A stretch of 64,000 bases of DNA. Origin: Sphingobium sp. BYY-5 (GTDB taxonomy: Bacteria > Pseudomonadota > Alphaproteobacteria > Sphingomonadales > Sphingomonadaceae). The stretch is from assembly GCF_022758885.1 (NCBI RefSeq), contig NZ_JALEBH010000001.1, positions 1,426,001-1,490,000 on the forward strand. Direction: 5' to 3'. This document shows, one piece after another, positions 1 to 8,507 of the stretch (the stretch's first letter is position 1; each line of letters begins with the position of its first letter). Under the pieces are notes generated by a model, which was given only the letters and a program-made list of their open reading frames with translations, had not been told where the DNA came from and ran no database searches. Both the position numbers and the translations under genes were made by a program.

Positions 1-110
1 CATGCCGGACTTGATCCGGCATCCAGGGCCACAAAGGGCGGCACCTGCGACTCTGGATGCCGGATCAAGCCTGTCCTGTGAGCGTGTCGAAGGGTCCGGC
101 ATGACGGCGT
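1..110. repeat. REP-type palindromic repeat
   Basis: Inverted arms around TGATCCGGCATCCA (about 12-25) and TGGATGCCGGATCA (about 53-66) enclose a short G+C-rich loop. The arm-plus-loop unit recurs at 39901-40131, where other palindromes have been inserted into it. No gene lies in 1-159. Confidence 0.8.
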
Positions 111-159
111 AGGAAGCATCCAAAATGGGGCGAAAATGGGGAGTGGAACGCAGGCCGCC

Positions 160-498
160 CTATTCCTCTACGATCCGCAGCAATTTGCGTTCGACCAGGG
201 CCAGCACATTCTGCAGATCCTGCCCGCGCTTCAATATATGGCCGCCCTCGCCCACCAGCGCCCACATGCCCTGCCGGTTGCGCAGCGCCGGGCGTTTCTC
301 GATACGATATTCGGGCCGTTCGGCGGAACGGCGGAAAGCGCTGAATATCGCGGCTTCGCGCCCCAGATCCATCGCATAGTCGCGCCAGTGGCCGGCCGAC
401 ACCATGCGCCCGTAAAGATCCATGATCCGTTGCAATTCCAGCCGGTCGAAGCCCACCTGTCCGGGCGCGGCCGCAGGGAACGGCGTCACATTGGTCAT
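160..498 (-). CDS. DUF2794 domain-containing protein
   Basis: A 112-residue soluble protein of a family common in alphaproteobacteria and of unknown function. It shows the family's conserved blocks, including VGFDRLELQRIMDLYGRM near the N-terminus and RNRQGMWALVGEGG near the middle, and its length is usual. Its ATG shares one base with the stop codon of the upstream cysE gene (TGATG), so the two are very likely translated from one mRNA. No signal peptide or membrane segment is visible. I cannot assign a biochemical role; the coupling to cysE is only a hint. Confidence 0.85.
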   Translation of the reverse strand: MTNVTPFPAAAPGQVGFDRLELQRIMDLYGRMVSAGHWRDYAMDLGREAAIFSAFRRSAERPEYRIEKRPALRNRQGMWALVGEGGHILKRGQDLQNVLALVERKLLRIVEE

Positions 499-1211
499 CA
501 GGCCCGGCCGCGCTCCTTGAACAACACGGTCTGTTCAGGACGATCCGGCACCTGCCGTTCGGCCATCAGTTCGGCCAGCCGCTTCTGCAACTGTTCCACC
601 TCGCACTGGAGCATTTCCAGCTTCTGCTTTTCCGGGTCGAAACAATCGGAGCATGGCGTGCCATAGGGCATGAATTCACGCTGATAGGCGGTGACGTCCA
701 CCACCATCTGCCGCGCCGGGATGCCCACCATCGTCGCGCCTTCGGGCACGTCCTTGGTCACGACGGCATTGGCGCCGACACGGGCACGGGCGCCCACCTG
801 CACCGGCCCCAGCACCTGCGCGCCCGAACCGACGATCACGCCGTCGCGCAGCGTCGGATGCCGCTTGCCCGCGATGCCATTGGCCGGATCGGTGCCGCCC
901 AGCGTCACATTCTGGTACAGCGTTACGTCGTCGCCGATCTCGGCGGTTTCCCCGATCACGGTGAAGCCATGGTCGATGAAGAAGCGCTTGCCGATCTTCG
1001 CGCCGGGATGGATGTCGTTCCCGGTCAGGAAGCGCGACAGGTGATTAACCGCCCGCGCCACGAAGAAGAAACGAGCGCGATACAGCCGGTGCGCCACGCG
1101 ATGGAAGGCCAGCGACCAGACGCCGGGATAGAGCAGAATTTCGGCGCGGGACCGCGGCGCCGGATCGCGCGCTTTTACTGAATCAAGATAGGCAACGAGA
1201 TTGCGCAGCAT
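498..1211 (-). CDS. cysE: Serine O-acetyltransferase
   Basis: Transfers acetyl from acetyl-CoA to L-serine, giving O-acetylserine, the cysteine precursor. The 237-residue protein has the left-handed beta-helix hexapeptide core (HPGAKIGKRFFIDHG, IGETAEIGDDVTLYQNVTLGG, VGSGAQVLGPVQVGARARVGANAVV) with the His and Asp expected at the active site. It is the short EpsC/CysE type without the long N-terminal helical domain of enterobacterial CysE. After residue 180 comes an extra tail with a CxxC pair (CSDC) and a Glu/Leu-rich stretch likely to form a coiled coil. It overlaps the DUF2794 gene by one base and is divergent from the TSUP transporter. Confidence 0.92.
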   Translation of the reverse strand: MLRNLVAYLDSVKARDPAPRSRAEILLYPGVWSLAFHRVAHRLYRARFFFVARAVNHLSRFLTGNDIHPGAKIGKRFFIDHGFTVIGETAEIGDDVTLYQNVTLGGTDPANGIAGKRHPTLRDGVIVGSGAQVLGPVQVGARARVGANAVVTKDVPEGATMVGIPARQMVVDVTAYQREFMPYGTPCSDCFDPEKQKLEMLQCEVEQLQKRLAELMAERQVPDRPEQTVLFKERGRA

Positions 1212-1375
1212 GACCGCGTCCTTGAAATTCTTCCCTGAATGTCGTCAACATAGGGCCATGGCCCGGATTTTTCCAGAGCCGCCGGAATGTCCGCTTTTCC
1301 GCACCCAAGCGAAACTTGCTTGCAATGCCGTATTTGCCTATCAATGAGGTAGACAATCAAACCAAAGGATAACGG

Positions 1376-2149
1376 ATGATTGACGCCTTCATCGCCAATT
1401 TCGGCGACATTCTCCCTTTCATCCTGATCGGCTTCAGTGCCCAGATGATCGATGGAGCGCTCGGAATGGCCTATGGCGTGATCTCCAGCACGCTGCTGCT
1501 CGCCATGGGCGTGCCGCCCAGCCGCGCGTCGGCCAGCGTCCATGCAGCCGAAACCTTCACGACCGGCGTATCGGCGATCAGCCACATCCTCCATCGCAAT
1601 GTCGACTGGAAGCTCTTCTCCCGCCTCATCATCCCCGGCGTGATCGGCGGCGTCGCCGGCGCCTATCTGCTGTCGAACATCGATGGCGCGATCGTGAAGC
1701 CCTTCATCCAGGTCTATCTGGCCGCGATCGGCGTCTATCTCATCTGGCGCGGCTTCCACCTGCCGCCCAAGCCGCGCGATCCCAAATGGGTGACGCCGCT
1801 GGGGCTGGCCGGCGGCTTCATGGACGCCACCGGCGGCGGCGGCTGGGGACCGATCGTCACGTCCAACCTGTTGCTGCAAGGGTCAAGCCCGCGCCACACG
1901 ATCGGCACGGTCAATACGGTCGAGTTCATCCTGACCACATCGATCAGCCTGACCTTCCTGTTTCACCTGGGCTGGGAAACATTCACCACCTATACGGTCG
2001 GCCTGCTGATCGGCGGCGTGGTGGCGGCGCCCTTCGGCGCCATGCTCGCTCGCCGTGTCGCGCCGCAGTTCCTTCTCCGGGCTGTGGGTATCGTCCTGAC
2101 GCTGACATCGCTGTTCGGCGTGGCCAAATGGCTTGGATATATTGGTTAA
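1376..2149 (+). CDS. TSUP (TauE/SafE) family membrane transporter
   Basis: A 257-residue inner-membrane protein of the sulfite exporter TauE/SafE superfamily, whose members move organic or inorganic sulfur anions. About eight hydrophobic segments are visible in two halves. Each half carries the family's glycine-rich start: GFSAQMIDGALGMAYG near residue 20 and GLAGGFMDATGGGGWG near residue 142. A Shine-Dalgarno-like AAAGGA lies a few bases before the ATG. It is divergent from cysE, which makes a role in sulfur-compound movement plausible; the substrate is not readable from sequence. Confidence 0.9.
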   Translation: MIDAFIANFGDILPFILIGFSAQMIDGALGMAYGVISSTLLLAMGVPPSRASASVHAAETFTTGVSAISHILHRNVDWKLFSRLIIPGVIGGVAGAYLLSNIDGAIVKPFIQVYLAAIGVYLIWRGFHLPPKPRDPKWVTPLGLAGGFMDATGGGGWGPIVTSNLLLQGSSPRHTIGTVNTVEFILTTSISLTFLFHLGWETFTTYTVGLLIGGVVAAPFGAMLARRVAPQFLLRAVGIVLTLTSLFGVAKWLGYIG

Positions 2150-2160
2150 ATTCCTATATA

Positions 2161-2183
2161 CGGCTTTCTGATCGAGGAAGCCG
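2161..2183 (+). promoter_or_regulatory. Hairpin covering the oxyR ribosome binding site
   Basis: CGGCTT and AAGCCG form a 6-bp stem with an 11-base loop. The GAGGAAG ribosome binding site (2174-2180), seven bases before the oxyR ATG, lies partly in the 3' arm. This could limit oxyR translation, or could be an operator; both are inference. Confidence 0.35.
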
Positions 2184-2187
2184 ATAT

Positions 2188-3117
2188 ATGTCCAGTTATC
2201 TGCCTACGCTCAAGCAGCTCCAATATCTGGTGGCGCTCAAGGAGCAGGGCCATTTCGGTAAAGCCGCCGAGAGTTGTTTCGTCACCCAGTCGACCCTATC
2301 GGCCGGCATCCGGGAGCTGGAATCGCTGATCGGCGTCGTGCTGGTGGAACGCACCCGGCGCGTAGTGCGCTTCACGGCGCTGGGCGACCGGATCGTGGAA
2401 AAGGCGCACCGCGTGCTGCGTGAGGCGGAGGAACTCGCGGCCATCGCCGAAGCCTCCGGAAAGCCGCTCACCGGCGAACTGCGCATGAGCGTGATCCCGA
2501 CGATCGCCCCCTTCCTGTTGCCGCGCCTGCTGCCCAAGCTGCGCGCCGAACGGCCCGAACTCAAACTCTATCTGCGCGAGGAGACCAGCCAGTCGGCGAT
2601 CGAATCGCTGCGTCACGGCAATGTCGACTGCGTGTTGCTGGCCCTGCCCTTCCCCACCGGCGAACTGGATAGCGAGATATTGTTCCAGGACCGGCTCTAC
2701 ATCGCTTTCCCCCATGACGAGCCGCGCGACCCGCCCGAATGGATCGATCCTGAGATGATCGACCAGAGCAAGCTGCTGCTGCTGGAAGACGGACATTGCC
2801 TGAAGGACCATGCGCTGGCCGCCTGCAACCGGCCGGATCTGCGGGCAAGCGCGACGATGATGGGCACCTCGCTCCACACGCTGATCCAGATGGTCGACAA
2901 TGGGCTGGGCGTGACGATGATCCCGGAAATGGCGATCGCGGGCGGCATATTGGAGCATACGCGCATCACCGCGCGCCCGCTGGAATCGGAGCGTTCCTTC
3001 CGCGACATCGCCCTGGTCTGGCGCCGCAACAGCCCGCGCGAGAAGGAATTTCACATGCTGGCGGGCATATTGCGCGAATCCGCCGTGAAGAACAGCCGGT
3101 TGCCGGAAGCGGCCTGA
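2188..3117 (+). CDS. oxyR: LysR-family peroxide sensor OxyR
   Basis: Transcriptional activator of peroxide defence genes. The 309-residue product has a winged-helix domain (TLKQLQYLVALKEQGHFGKA, then TQSTLSAGIRELE) and a periplasmic-binding-like sensor domain. Two cysteines, C204 and C213, sit in the context EDGHCLKDHALAAC, matching the peroxidatic pair of E. coli OxyR (C199/C208), so it should sense H2O2 by disulfide formation. The ATG at 2188 is chosen because the LysR domain begins here and a GAGGAAG site precedes it; the frame is open for 134 codons upstream but that stretch is antisense-like readthrough of the TSUP gene. No catalase or peroxiredoxin gene is adjacent. Confidence 0.93.
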   Translation: MSSYLPTLKQLQYLVALKEQGHFGKAAESCFVTQSTLSAGIRELESLIGVVLVERTRRVVRFTALGDRIVEKAHRVLREAEELAAIAEASGKPLTGELRMSVIPTIAPFLLPRLLPKLRAERPELKLYLREETSQSAIESLRHGNVDCVLLALPFPTGELDSEILFQDRLYIAFPHDEPRDPPEWIDPEMIDQSKLLLLEDGHCLKDHALAACNRPDLRASATMMGTSLHTLIQMVDNGLGVTMIPEMAIAGGILEHTRITARPLESERSFRDIALVWRRNSPREKEFHMLAGILRESAVKNSRLPEAA

Positions 3118-3149
3118 TAACAAGAGGGGAAGCATCTCATCCCCAACTC

Positions 3150-3236
3150 CGTCATCCCGGCGCACGCCGGGATCCAGAGTAGCGATCAGCAACCCTGGAT
3201 GCTGACTTTCGTCAGCATGACGGGAAGGGATAGGTG
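3150..3236. repeat. REP-type repeats (GTCATCCC family)
   Basis: Two short palindromes: CATCCCGGCGCACGCCGGGATC, and ATGCTGACTTTCGTCAGCAT near 3200. They fill the gap between convergent oxyR and moaE and could act as bidirectional hairpins. Confidence 0.75.
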
Positions 3237-3327
3237 ACGGAATGTCGGATTTTCCTATCCTGCCCCTCCAGGGGAGGATGAAGATCTGCCTTTGACCGTC
3301 AGCGGACCGCCGATTGGCCTCGGTTGC

Positions 3328-3771
3328 TTAGACGTCCCACCCCTTCGCCTTCGCCTCATCGTCGGCGCGGGCAGCGACCCATTGGGTCGCGCCGTCCGCG
3401 AAATATTCCTTCTTCCAGAAGGGCGCGTGCGATTTCAGCCAGTCGATCAGGAAGGCGCAACTTTCCAGCGCGGCCGCGCGATGGCGTGACGCCGTGCCGA
3501 CGAAGACGATCCGCGCACCCGGCTCCAGCCGTCCGAAGCGGTGGAGGACGCTGACGCCCAGCAGCGGCCAGCGCGCCAGCGCGTCATCGACGATCCGTTC
3601 GACCTGCGCCTGCGTCATGGCGGGATAATGTTCCAGTTCCAGCGCGACCAGGCCGCCTTCCCCACGCACCACGCCAGTAAAGCTCGCGATTCCGCCGCCG
3701 CCCAGCGCCTCCAGCGCCGCCAGTTCGCCCGCGACGTCGAAATCCTGCGGCTGGATCGAAATGCGTTTCAT
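3328..3771 (-). CDS. moaE: Molybdopterin synthase catalytic subunit
   Basis: The large subunit of molybdopterin synthase, which moves sulfur from the MoaD C-terminal thiocarboxylate onto cyclic pyranopterin monophosphate. The 147-residue length is usual. Family motifs are GGGGIASFTGVVRGEGG near the start, LELEHYPAMTQAQ, HRFGRLEPGARIVFVGTAS and the C-terminal catalytic lysine stretch APFWKKEYFADG. Its start overlaps the moaD stop by four bases (ATGA), so the two subunits are translationally coupled. Confidence 0.95.
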   Translation of the reverse strand: MKRISIQPQDFDVAGELAALEALGGGGIASFTGVVRGEGGLVALELEHYPAMTQAQVERIVDDALARWPLLGVSVLHRFGRLEPGARIVFVGTASRHRAAALESCAFLIDWLKSHAPFWKKEYFADGATQWVAARADDEAKAKGWDV

Positions 3772-4022
3772 CCGCCCGTCACCGGCGGGAACAACGCCAC
3801 TTCGCGCGCATCGCCGATCATCGTGTCGAGCGGCACGAATCGCTGATCCAGCGCGGCGCGCAGCCGGGACGTATCGCTCAATGCTTCGACATATCCGCCG
3901 CCCCGCGCGGCCATTATGGCGATCAGGTCGGCAACCGTCGCGCCCGCCTCCGGCCGCTCCACTTGCTCCTCATCCCGGCCGATCGCTTCGCGCACCCAGG
4001 CGAAATAGACGATGGTGAGCAT
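3768..4022 (-). CDS. moaD: Molybdopterin synthase sulfur carrier subunit
   Basis: A ubiquitin-fold sulfur carrier. It ends in the required Gly-Gly (PVTGG), which is adenylated and thiocarboxylated before sulfur transfer with MoaE. Starting at ATG 4022 gives 84 residues opening MLTIVYFAWVREAIG, the usual length for the family. An in-frame ATG at 4040 would add six residues and lies only four bases after the pgsA stop, so that start is also possible. The gene follows pgsA and overlaps moaE by four bases, forming a pgsA-moaD-moaE run. Confidence 0.92.
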   Translation of the reverse strand: MLTIVYFAWVREAIGRDEEQVERPEAGATVADLIAIMAARGGGYVEALSDTSRLRAALDQRFVPLDTMIGDAREVALFPPVTGG

Positions 4023-4044
4023 GGAGGTCAGCGGCGCCATCGCG

Positions 4045-4608
4045 TCAATCCATATGCTTGATGCCGACGCGCAGATAATCCCAGCCGGTAATGAGGGTCA
4101 GGATCGCCGCGGCCCAGAGGGTCACGATGCCCACCATCTGCACGAAGGGGAATTGCGGCACGGCGCCGGCAAGAATCAGTGCGCCCAGCGCGATGATCTG
4201 AAAGGTCGTCTTCCACTTGGCCAGCCGCGACACCGGCACCGACACCTGCAGGCCCGCCAGAAATTCGCGCAGCCCCGACACGGCGATTTCGCGCAACAGA
4301 ATTATCATCGCCGCAACGATGTGAATCCCGGCAATATCGCGCGTCGCGGCCAGCATCAATATGACCGCGCCGACCATGATCTTGTCGGCGATCGGGTCCA
4401 GGAAAACGCCCAGTTTCGACACCGTTCCCTGCGCGCGCGCCAGATAACCGTCGAAATAGTCAGTCACGCCCATCAGGCAATAGAGTCCGAAAGCCAGAGC
4501 ATAGCCGGTGATCCAGCGCGCACCGACATCGGCGGGCCAGAGCAGGGCGACGAGCAGCGGCACGGTTAAGATGCGCGAAAGCGTCAGCAAATTGGGCAGC
4601 GTCAGCAT
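4045..4608 (-). CDS. pgsA: CDP-diacylglycerol--glycerol-3-phosphate phosphatidyltransferase
   Basis: Makes phosphatidylglycerol phosphate, the committed step of phosphatidylglycerol and cardiolipin synthesis, in the inner membrane. The CDP-alcohol phosphatidyltransferase signature is complete: DG at FDGYLARAQG followed by G and DPIAD (LGVFLDPIADK). Several hydrophobic helices are visible. ATG 4608 gives 187 residues beginning MLTLPNLLTLSRI, where the family alignment normally starts; an upstream in-frame start at 4671 would add an atypical basic leader. It is followed at short spacing by moaD-moaE, an association also seen in other alphaproteobacteria. Confidence 0.93.
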   Translation of the reverse strand: MLTLPNLLTLSRILTVPLLVALLWPADVGARWITGYALAFGLYCLMGVTDYFDGYLARAQGTVSKLGVFLDPIADKIMVGAVILMLAATRDIAGIHIVAAMIILLREIAVSGLREFLAGLQVSVPVSRLAKWKTTFQIIALGALILAGAVPQFPFVQMVGIVTLWAAAILTLITGWDYLRVGIKHMD

Positions 4609-4739
4609 GGCCGCGAACTGCCACAGACCGGCCCCGTACACAAGCCGAGCCGTGCATCCACGCAACGGCATTGGACACAGACGCCGCCAACCGCTAGACC
4701 CCGCCCCGGTCGCTAACGGGAAAGAAGACCCCCTATTCC

Positions 4740-6050
4740 ATGCAAGCCTCTCTCAGGCTCCTGAACAAGCGCCGTTTTCTGCCGCTGTTCATCACCCAGT
4801 TGCTGGGCGCGTTCAACGACAACCTGTTCAAAAATGCGATGGTGCTCTTCGTCGTGTATCAGGTTTACAACGACGAACGCTCCGAAACCTGGTTCAGCGC
4901 GCTCGCAACGGGCCTGTTCATCCTGCCTTTTTTCCTGCTGTCAGCCCTGTCCGGCCAGCTCGCCGATCAGCGCGACAAAGCGAAGATCATCCGCTGGGTC
5001 AAAGCCGCGGAAATCCTTATCATGATTGTCGGCGCGGCTGGACTCGCCCTGATCTGGAGCGGCATCGCGGTCCATACGCTGGCGATTCCCCTGCTGCTCG
5101 CCGCGCTTTTCGCTATGGGCATCCACTCGACCTTCTTCGGCCCGATCAAATATGCGATCCTGCCCCAGCATCTGCATGACGACGAAGTGCTGGGCGGCAC
5201 TGGCCTGGTCGAGGCGGGCACCTATATCGCGATTCTCGCCGGAACCATCCTGGCCGGCATCATCCCCGTCCAGGCGGCGGCGGGCGGCATCATCTTCACC
5301 GCGCTGATCGGCTATATCGCCGGACGCAAGGTGCCCGACGCCCCGTCGCTGCTCGAAAAGCAGCCGATCGATTTCCACATCATCCGCTCGTCGGTCGCGC
5401 TGGTGCGCGGGACCATGCATATCCGGCGCCTGTTCCTGGCGATCATGTCGATCAGCCTGTTCTGGGCGGTTGGCTCCATCCTCTTCATCCAGTTCCCACC
5501 GCTGGTGAAGAATGTGCTGACCGCCGACAAGCCGGTGGCCAGCCTGTTCCTCGCCATCTTCTCGATCGGCATCGCCATCGGATCGATCGCGATCAACCGG
5601 CTGCTGCAAGGGCATGTATCGGCCAAATATGCGCCCGCGTCGGTCATCGGCATGGGCCTGTGCATCGTCGCCTTCCACATCGTGTGCGACCTGTGGACGC
5701 CCGCGCCGGCGGGCCAGATGTTTTCGCTAGGCGGCTTCCTGGCTCATCCGCTGGCCGTGCCGCTCTCCCTCTCACTGCTCGGCGTCGCGACCTTTGGCGG
5801 CATGTTCGTGGTGCCGCTCTACGCCTTCCTCACCACCACGGTCGAGAAATGCGAAGCGGCGCGCACCGTCGCGGCCAATAACATCGTCAATTCCGGTGCG
5901 ATGGTGGTGGGGTCGCTCTGCGCCATCGGCCTCAGCATCGCCGGCATGTCGGTGGTGATGCAGCTATTGCTGGTCGCGTTCCTGTCACTGCCCTGCGCGG
6001 CAATGGCGTGGAAACTGCACAAGGCCTGCGACGGCCCCCTGTGCGACTGA
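4740..6050 (+). CDS. MFS transporter, LplT (lysophospholipid) type
   Basis: A 436-residue major facilitator protein with about 12 hydrophobic segments. The N-terminal block (RRFLPLFITQLLGAFNDNLF followed by KNAMVLF) and GIHSTFFGPIKYAILPQHL are hallmarks of the lysophospholipid flippase LplT and of the transporter half of bacterial fusion acyltransferases. The likely role is flipping lysophospholipids across the inner membrane for re-acylation. No acyltransferase domain follows, unlike the fused versions. It is divergent from pgsA, a phospholipid synthesis gene, which fits a lipid role. Confidence 0.88.
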   Translation: MQASLRLLNKRRFLPLFITQLLGAFNDNLFKNAMVLFVVYQVYNDERSETWFSALATGLFILPFFLLSALSGQLADQRDKAKIIRWVKAAEILIMIVGAAGLALIWSGIAVHTLAIPLLLAALFAMGIHSTFFGPIKYAILPQHLHDDEVLGGTGLVEAGTYIAILAGTILAGIIPVQAAAGGIIFTALIGYIAGRKVPDAPSLLEKQPIDFHIIRSSVALVRGTMHIRRLFLAIMSISLFWAVGSILFIQFPPLVKNVLTADKPVASLFLAIFSIGIAIGSIAINRLLQGHVSAKYAPASVIGMGLCIVAFHIVCDLWTPAPAGQMFSLGGFLAHPLAVPLSLSLLGVATFGGMFVVPLYAFLTTTVEKCEAARTVAANNIVNSGAMVVGSLCAIGLSIAGMSVVMQLLLVAFLSLPCAAMAWKLHKACDGPLCD

Positions 6051-6060
6051 ATGACCGCGC

Positions 6061-6134
6061 AGAGCCTGTCTCGAAATGCGCGACAGAGCGCATTTCGGAA
6101 GGCCGCACCGACGGCGCATTTCGAGACAGGCTCT
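6061..6134. repeat. Perfect 21-bp inverted repeat
   Basis: AGAGCCTGTCTCGAAATGCGC (6061-6081) is matched by its exact reverse complement at 6114-6134, with a shorter GCGCATTTCG copy inside the loop. It lies between convergent genes and could terminate both. A T-run is not obvious, so it is listed as a repeat. Confidence 0.85.
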
Positions 6135-6325
6135 CAGAAGATGAAGCTGTAAAAGGCCGTGAAGAAAGCGCCGAAGCTGAGCGCGAACAATTTCCAGTCC
6201 TTGTCGTCGTCGACCGAGCGCTTCTTGCCCGGCCGGACAGCCGATCGCAGCACATGGGCGGGCAGCCGCTGGCGGAAGGGATGCCGGGCCGATTCGGTGG
6301 TCAAGACGAGAGGTCGGATTCGCAT
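6134..6325 (-). CDS. Small hypothetical membrane-anchored protein
   Basis: A possible 63-residue protein with a basic N-terminal half (RIRPLVLTTESARHPFRQRL, RPGKKRSV) and a C-terminal hydrophobic helix (ALSFGAFFTAFYSFIF) preceded by an acidic patch. That layout, ending directly in the helix, resembles small conserved tail-anchored proteins of sphingomonads, but I recognise no named family. No strong ribosome binding site precedes the ATG, and the stop codon touches the inverted repeat. It is divergent from the penicillin-binding protein gene. Confidence 0.5.
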   Translation of the reverse strand: MRIRPLVLTTESARHPFRQRLPAHVLRSAVRPGKKRSVDDDKDWKLFALSFGAFFTAFYSFIF

Positions 6326-6334
6326 GGTGATTGG

Positions 6335-6349
6335 TTAACGCAAAATTTA
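6335..6349. promoter_or_regulatory. Possible CtrA-like site
   Basis: TTAA-N7-TTTA differs by one base from the CtrA consensus TTAA-N7-TTAA known from alphaproteobacteria. It lies between two divergent genes, 85 bases before the PBP start. One site with a mismatch is weak evidence. Confidence 0.3.
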
Positions 6350-6433
6350 CCATTTTGGCCATCGCCATTCATGGTTAACCTTGGCCTGTCCCGGCACGGG
6401 ACATGCTTGACTGTATGATGTGAATAATACAGC

Positions 6434-8506
6434 ATGACCGAACCGATGAACGAGTCCGTCCCACCCGTCGATCCGGCCGCGCCACCGCCAGGGAGTGGGG
6501 CGCGCGAATTTGGCGCGGGGCCGCCCAGCGCCTTCGCGCCCCCCACACCCTGGCGGCGGCGCTTCCAGATTTTCGGATGGATGGTCGCAGGCGGTCTGGC
6601 CGTGCTGATGCTGCTGATCGCCTGGCTGGCGGTCACGGCGCCGCTGTCCCGTTCCCTGAAACCGATCGCCCCGCCCGCCATCAGCCTGACGTCGGCGGAC
6701 GGGCATCTGATCGCCCGGCGTGGCGCGGTGATCGACAAGCCGGTGACGATGGCCGAACTGCCCGCCCATGTACCGCAGGCCTTCATGGCGATCGAGGACC
6801 GTCGCTTCCAGAGTCATTGGGGTGTCGATCCGCGCGGGGTCGCGCGCGCCATGTGGCATAATTTCCGGTCTGACGGCTCCTCGCAGGGCGGCAGCACCAT
6901 CACCCAGCAGCTTGCCAAGGGCGTGTTCCTCTCCAGCGACCGCACCTTTGGACGGAAAGCGCGCGAGGCGCTGATCGCGGTCTGGCTCGAAGCCTGGCTG
7001 ACCAAGGACCAGATCATGGAGCGGTATCTCTCCAACGTCTATTTCGGCGACAATGTCTATGGCCTGCGCGCCGCCGCGCGCCATTATTTCAACCGATCGC
7101 CCGACCGGCTGACCATCCCGCAGGCGGCGATGCTGGCCGGGCTGCTGAAGGCGCCCTCGCGCCTCGCCCCCACCTCCAACCTGAAAGGCGCGCGCACCCG
7201 CGCCGCGCTGGTGACGCAGGCGATGGTGGATGCGGGTTATATCAGCCAGGCCGAACGCAACGCCCTGCCGCCCTTCCGACTCAATGTGCATGACGATCCC
7301 GATCCGACCAGCGGCACCTATTTCGCCGACTGGGTGCTGCCGCAGGCGCGCGACCGGGCCGGGGCCGTCTATGGCGAGCAGGAAGTGGCAACCACACTCG
7401 ACTGGCGGATCCAACGGCTCGCCGAAGCCGCGATCCGCCGCGCGCCGCTGGGCCAGGCCCAGGCCGCTTTGGTGGCGATGAAGCCCGACGGCAGCGTCGT
7501 CGCCATGGTCGGCGGGAAAAATTACGAGAAGAGCAGCTTCAACCGCGCGGTGCAGGCAAAGCGCCAGCCGGGATCGACCTTCAAGCTGTTCGTCTATCTC
7601 GCCGCCTTCCGGGCCGGCATGACTCCCGATGACATGATCGACGACACGCCGATCACCACCGGCGCCTATCGCCCGGCCAATCATGGCGGCAAATATCGCG
7701 GTCGCATCACCCTGCGCCAGGCCTTCGCCGCGTCGAGCAACGTCGCCGCCGTGCGCCTGACCCAGAAGGTCGGCGTCGACAATGTCATCAAGGTCGCCCG
7801 CGACCTGGGCGTCACCGCGCCGCTGACGGAGGATCTCAGCCTGGCGCTCGGCACGTCGGAAATGCCGCTGGTCGAACTGGCCGAAGCCTATGCCTCGGTC
7901 GCGGCGGGCGCCTATCCGGTACTTGCCCACGGCCTCCCGCCAGAGGAACAGAGCTGGTTCGAAAAGCTGATGCAACGCCAGCGCCGGTTCAGCGACGACC
8001 AACTGGAAATGATCCGCGACCTGCTTTCGTCCGCCGCCAATCGCGGGACCGGCAGCGCGGCGGCGCTGCGCACCAGCACGTTCGGCAAGACAGGCACGAC
8101 ACAGGACAGCCGTGACGCCATCTTCGTGGGCTATGCCGGCGGGCTGGTGACGGCGGTGTGGATCGGCAATGATGACAATGCCCCCCTGCCCGGCGGCGCG
8201 GCCGGTGGCGGCATCCCCGCGCGCATCTGGCGCAATTTCATGAGCGGCGCGATCAACGAGCCGGTCGAGAAGGTGCCGGAGGAGGAGCAGGACCCCGATC
8301 TGGTCAATGCCATCGCCAATATCGCCGTCGAAACCGGCATCGGCAATGTCGGCGTGGGCGTCGATCAGGGTGGCATGACGGTCAATATCGGCGGCAATCA
8401 GGTCCTCCGCATCCCGTCCGATCAGCCCCTTCCCCTGCCGCCGCCAACTACGCCACCGCCCCGCATCGCCCCGACCCAGCCCGAAGGCGAGGATGGCGGG
8501 CCGTAA
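6434..8506 (+). CDS. Class A penicillin-binding protein (PBP1 family)
   Basis: A bifunctional peptidoglycan glycosyltransferase/transpeptidase anchored in the inner membrane. After a proline-rich cytoplasmic leader and one membrane segment (about residues 44-66) comes a GT51 domain with catalytic Glu121 in EDRRF and GGSTITQQLAK at 152-162. The transpeptidase domain has STFK (Ser381), SSN (434-436) and KTGTTQ (from 552). The C-terminus is a Pro-rich, probably disordered tail. At 690 residues it lacks room for the OB insertion of E. coli PBP1A, so it is the shorter PBP1 type. Its end almost touches the convergent flavoprotein gene. Confidence 0.93.
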   Translation: MTEPMNESVPPVDPAAPPPGSGAREFGAGPPSAFAPPTPWRRRFQIFGWMVAGGLAVLMLLIAWLAVTAPLSRSLKPIAPPAISLTSADGHLIARRGAVIDKPVTMAELPAHVPQAFMAIEDRRFQSHWGVDPRGVARAMWHNFRSDGSSQGGSTITQQLAKGVFLSSDRTFGRKAREALIAVWLEAWLTKDQIMERYLSNVYFGDNVYGLRAAARHYFNRSPDRLTIPQAAMLAGLLKAPSRLAPTSNLKGARTRAALVTQAMVDAGYISQAERNALPPFRLNVHDDPDPTSGTYFADWVLPQARDRAGAVYGEQEVATTLDWRIQRLAEAAIRRAPLGQAQAALVAMKPDGSVVAMVGGKNYEKSSFNRAVQAKRQPGSTFKLFVYLAAFRAGMTPDDMIDDTPITTGAYRPANHGGKYRGRITLRQAFAASSNVAAVRLTQKVGVDNVIKVARDLGVTAPLTEDLSLALGTSEMPLVELAEAYASVAAGAYPVLAHGLPPEEQSWFEKLMQRQRRFSDDQLEMIRDLLSSAANRGTGSAAALRTSTFGKTGTTQDSRDAIFVGYAGGLVTAVWIGNDDNAPLPGGAAGGGIPARIWRNFMSGAINEPVEKVPEEEQDPDLVNAIANIAVETGIGNVGVGVDQGGMTVNIGGNQVLRIPSDQPLPLPPPTTPPPRIAPTQPEGEDGGP

Positions 8507-8507
8507 G

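Noticed and set aside
1786..2187. An N-terminal extension of OxyR upstream of 2188
   Set aside because: It is an out-of-frame reading of the TSUP gene with basic, unlikely composition; OxyR homology and an RBS begin at 2188.
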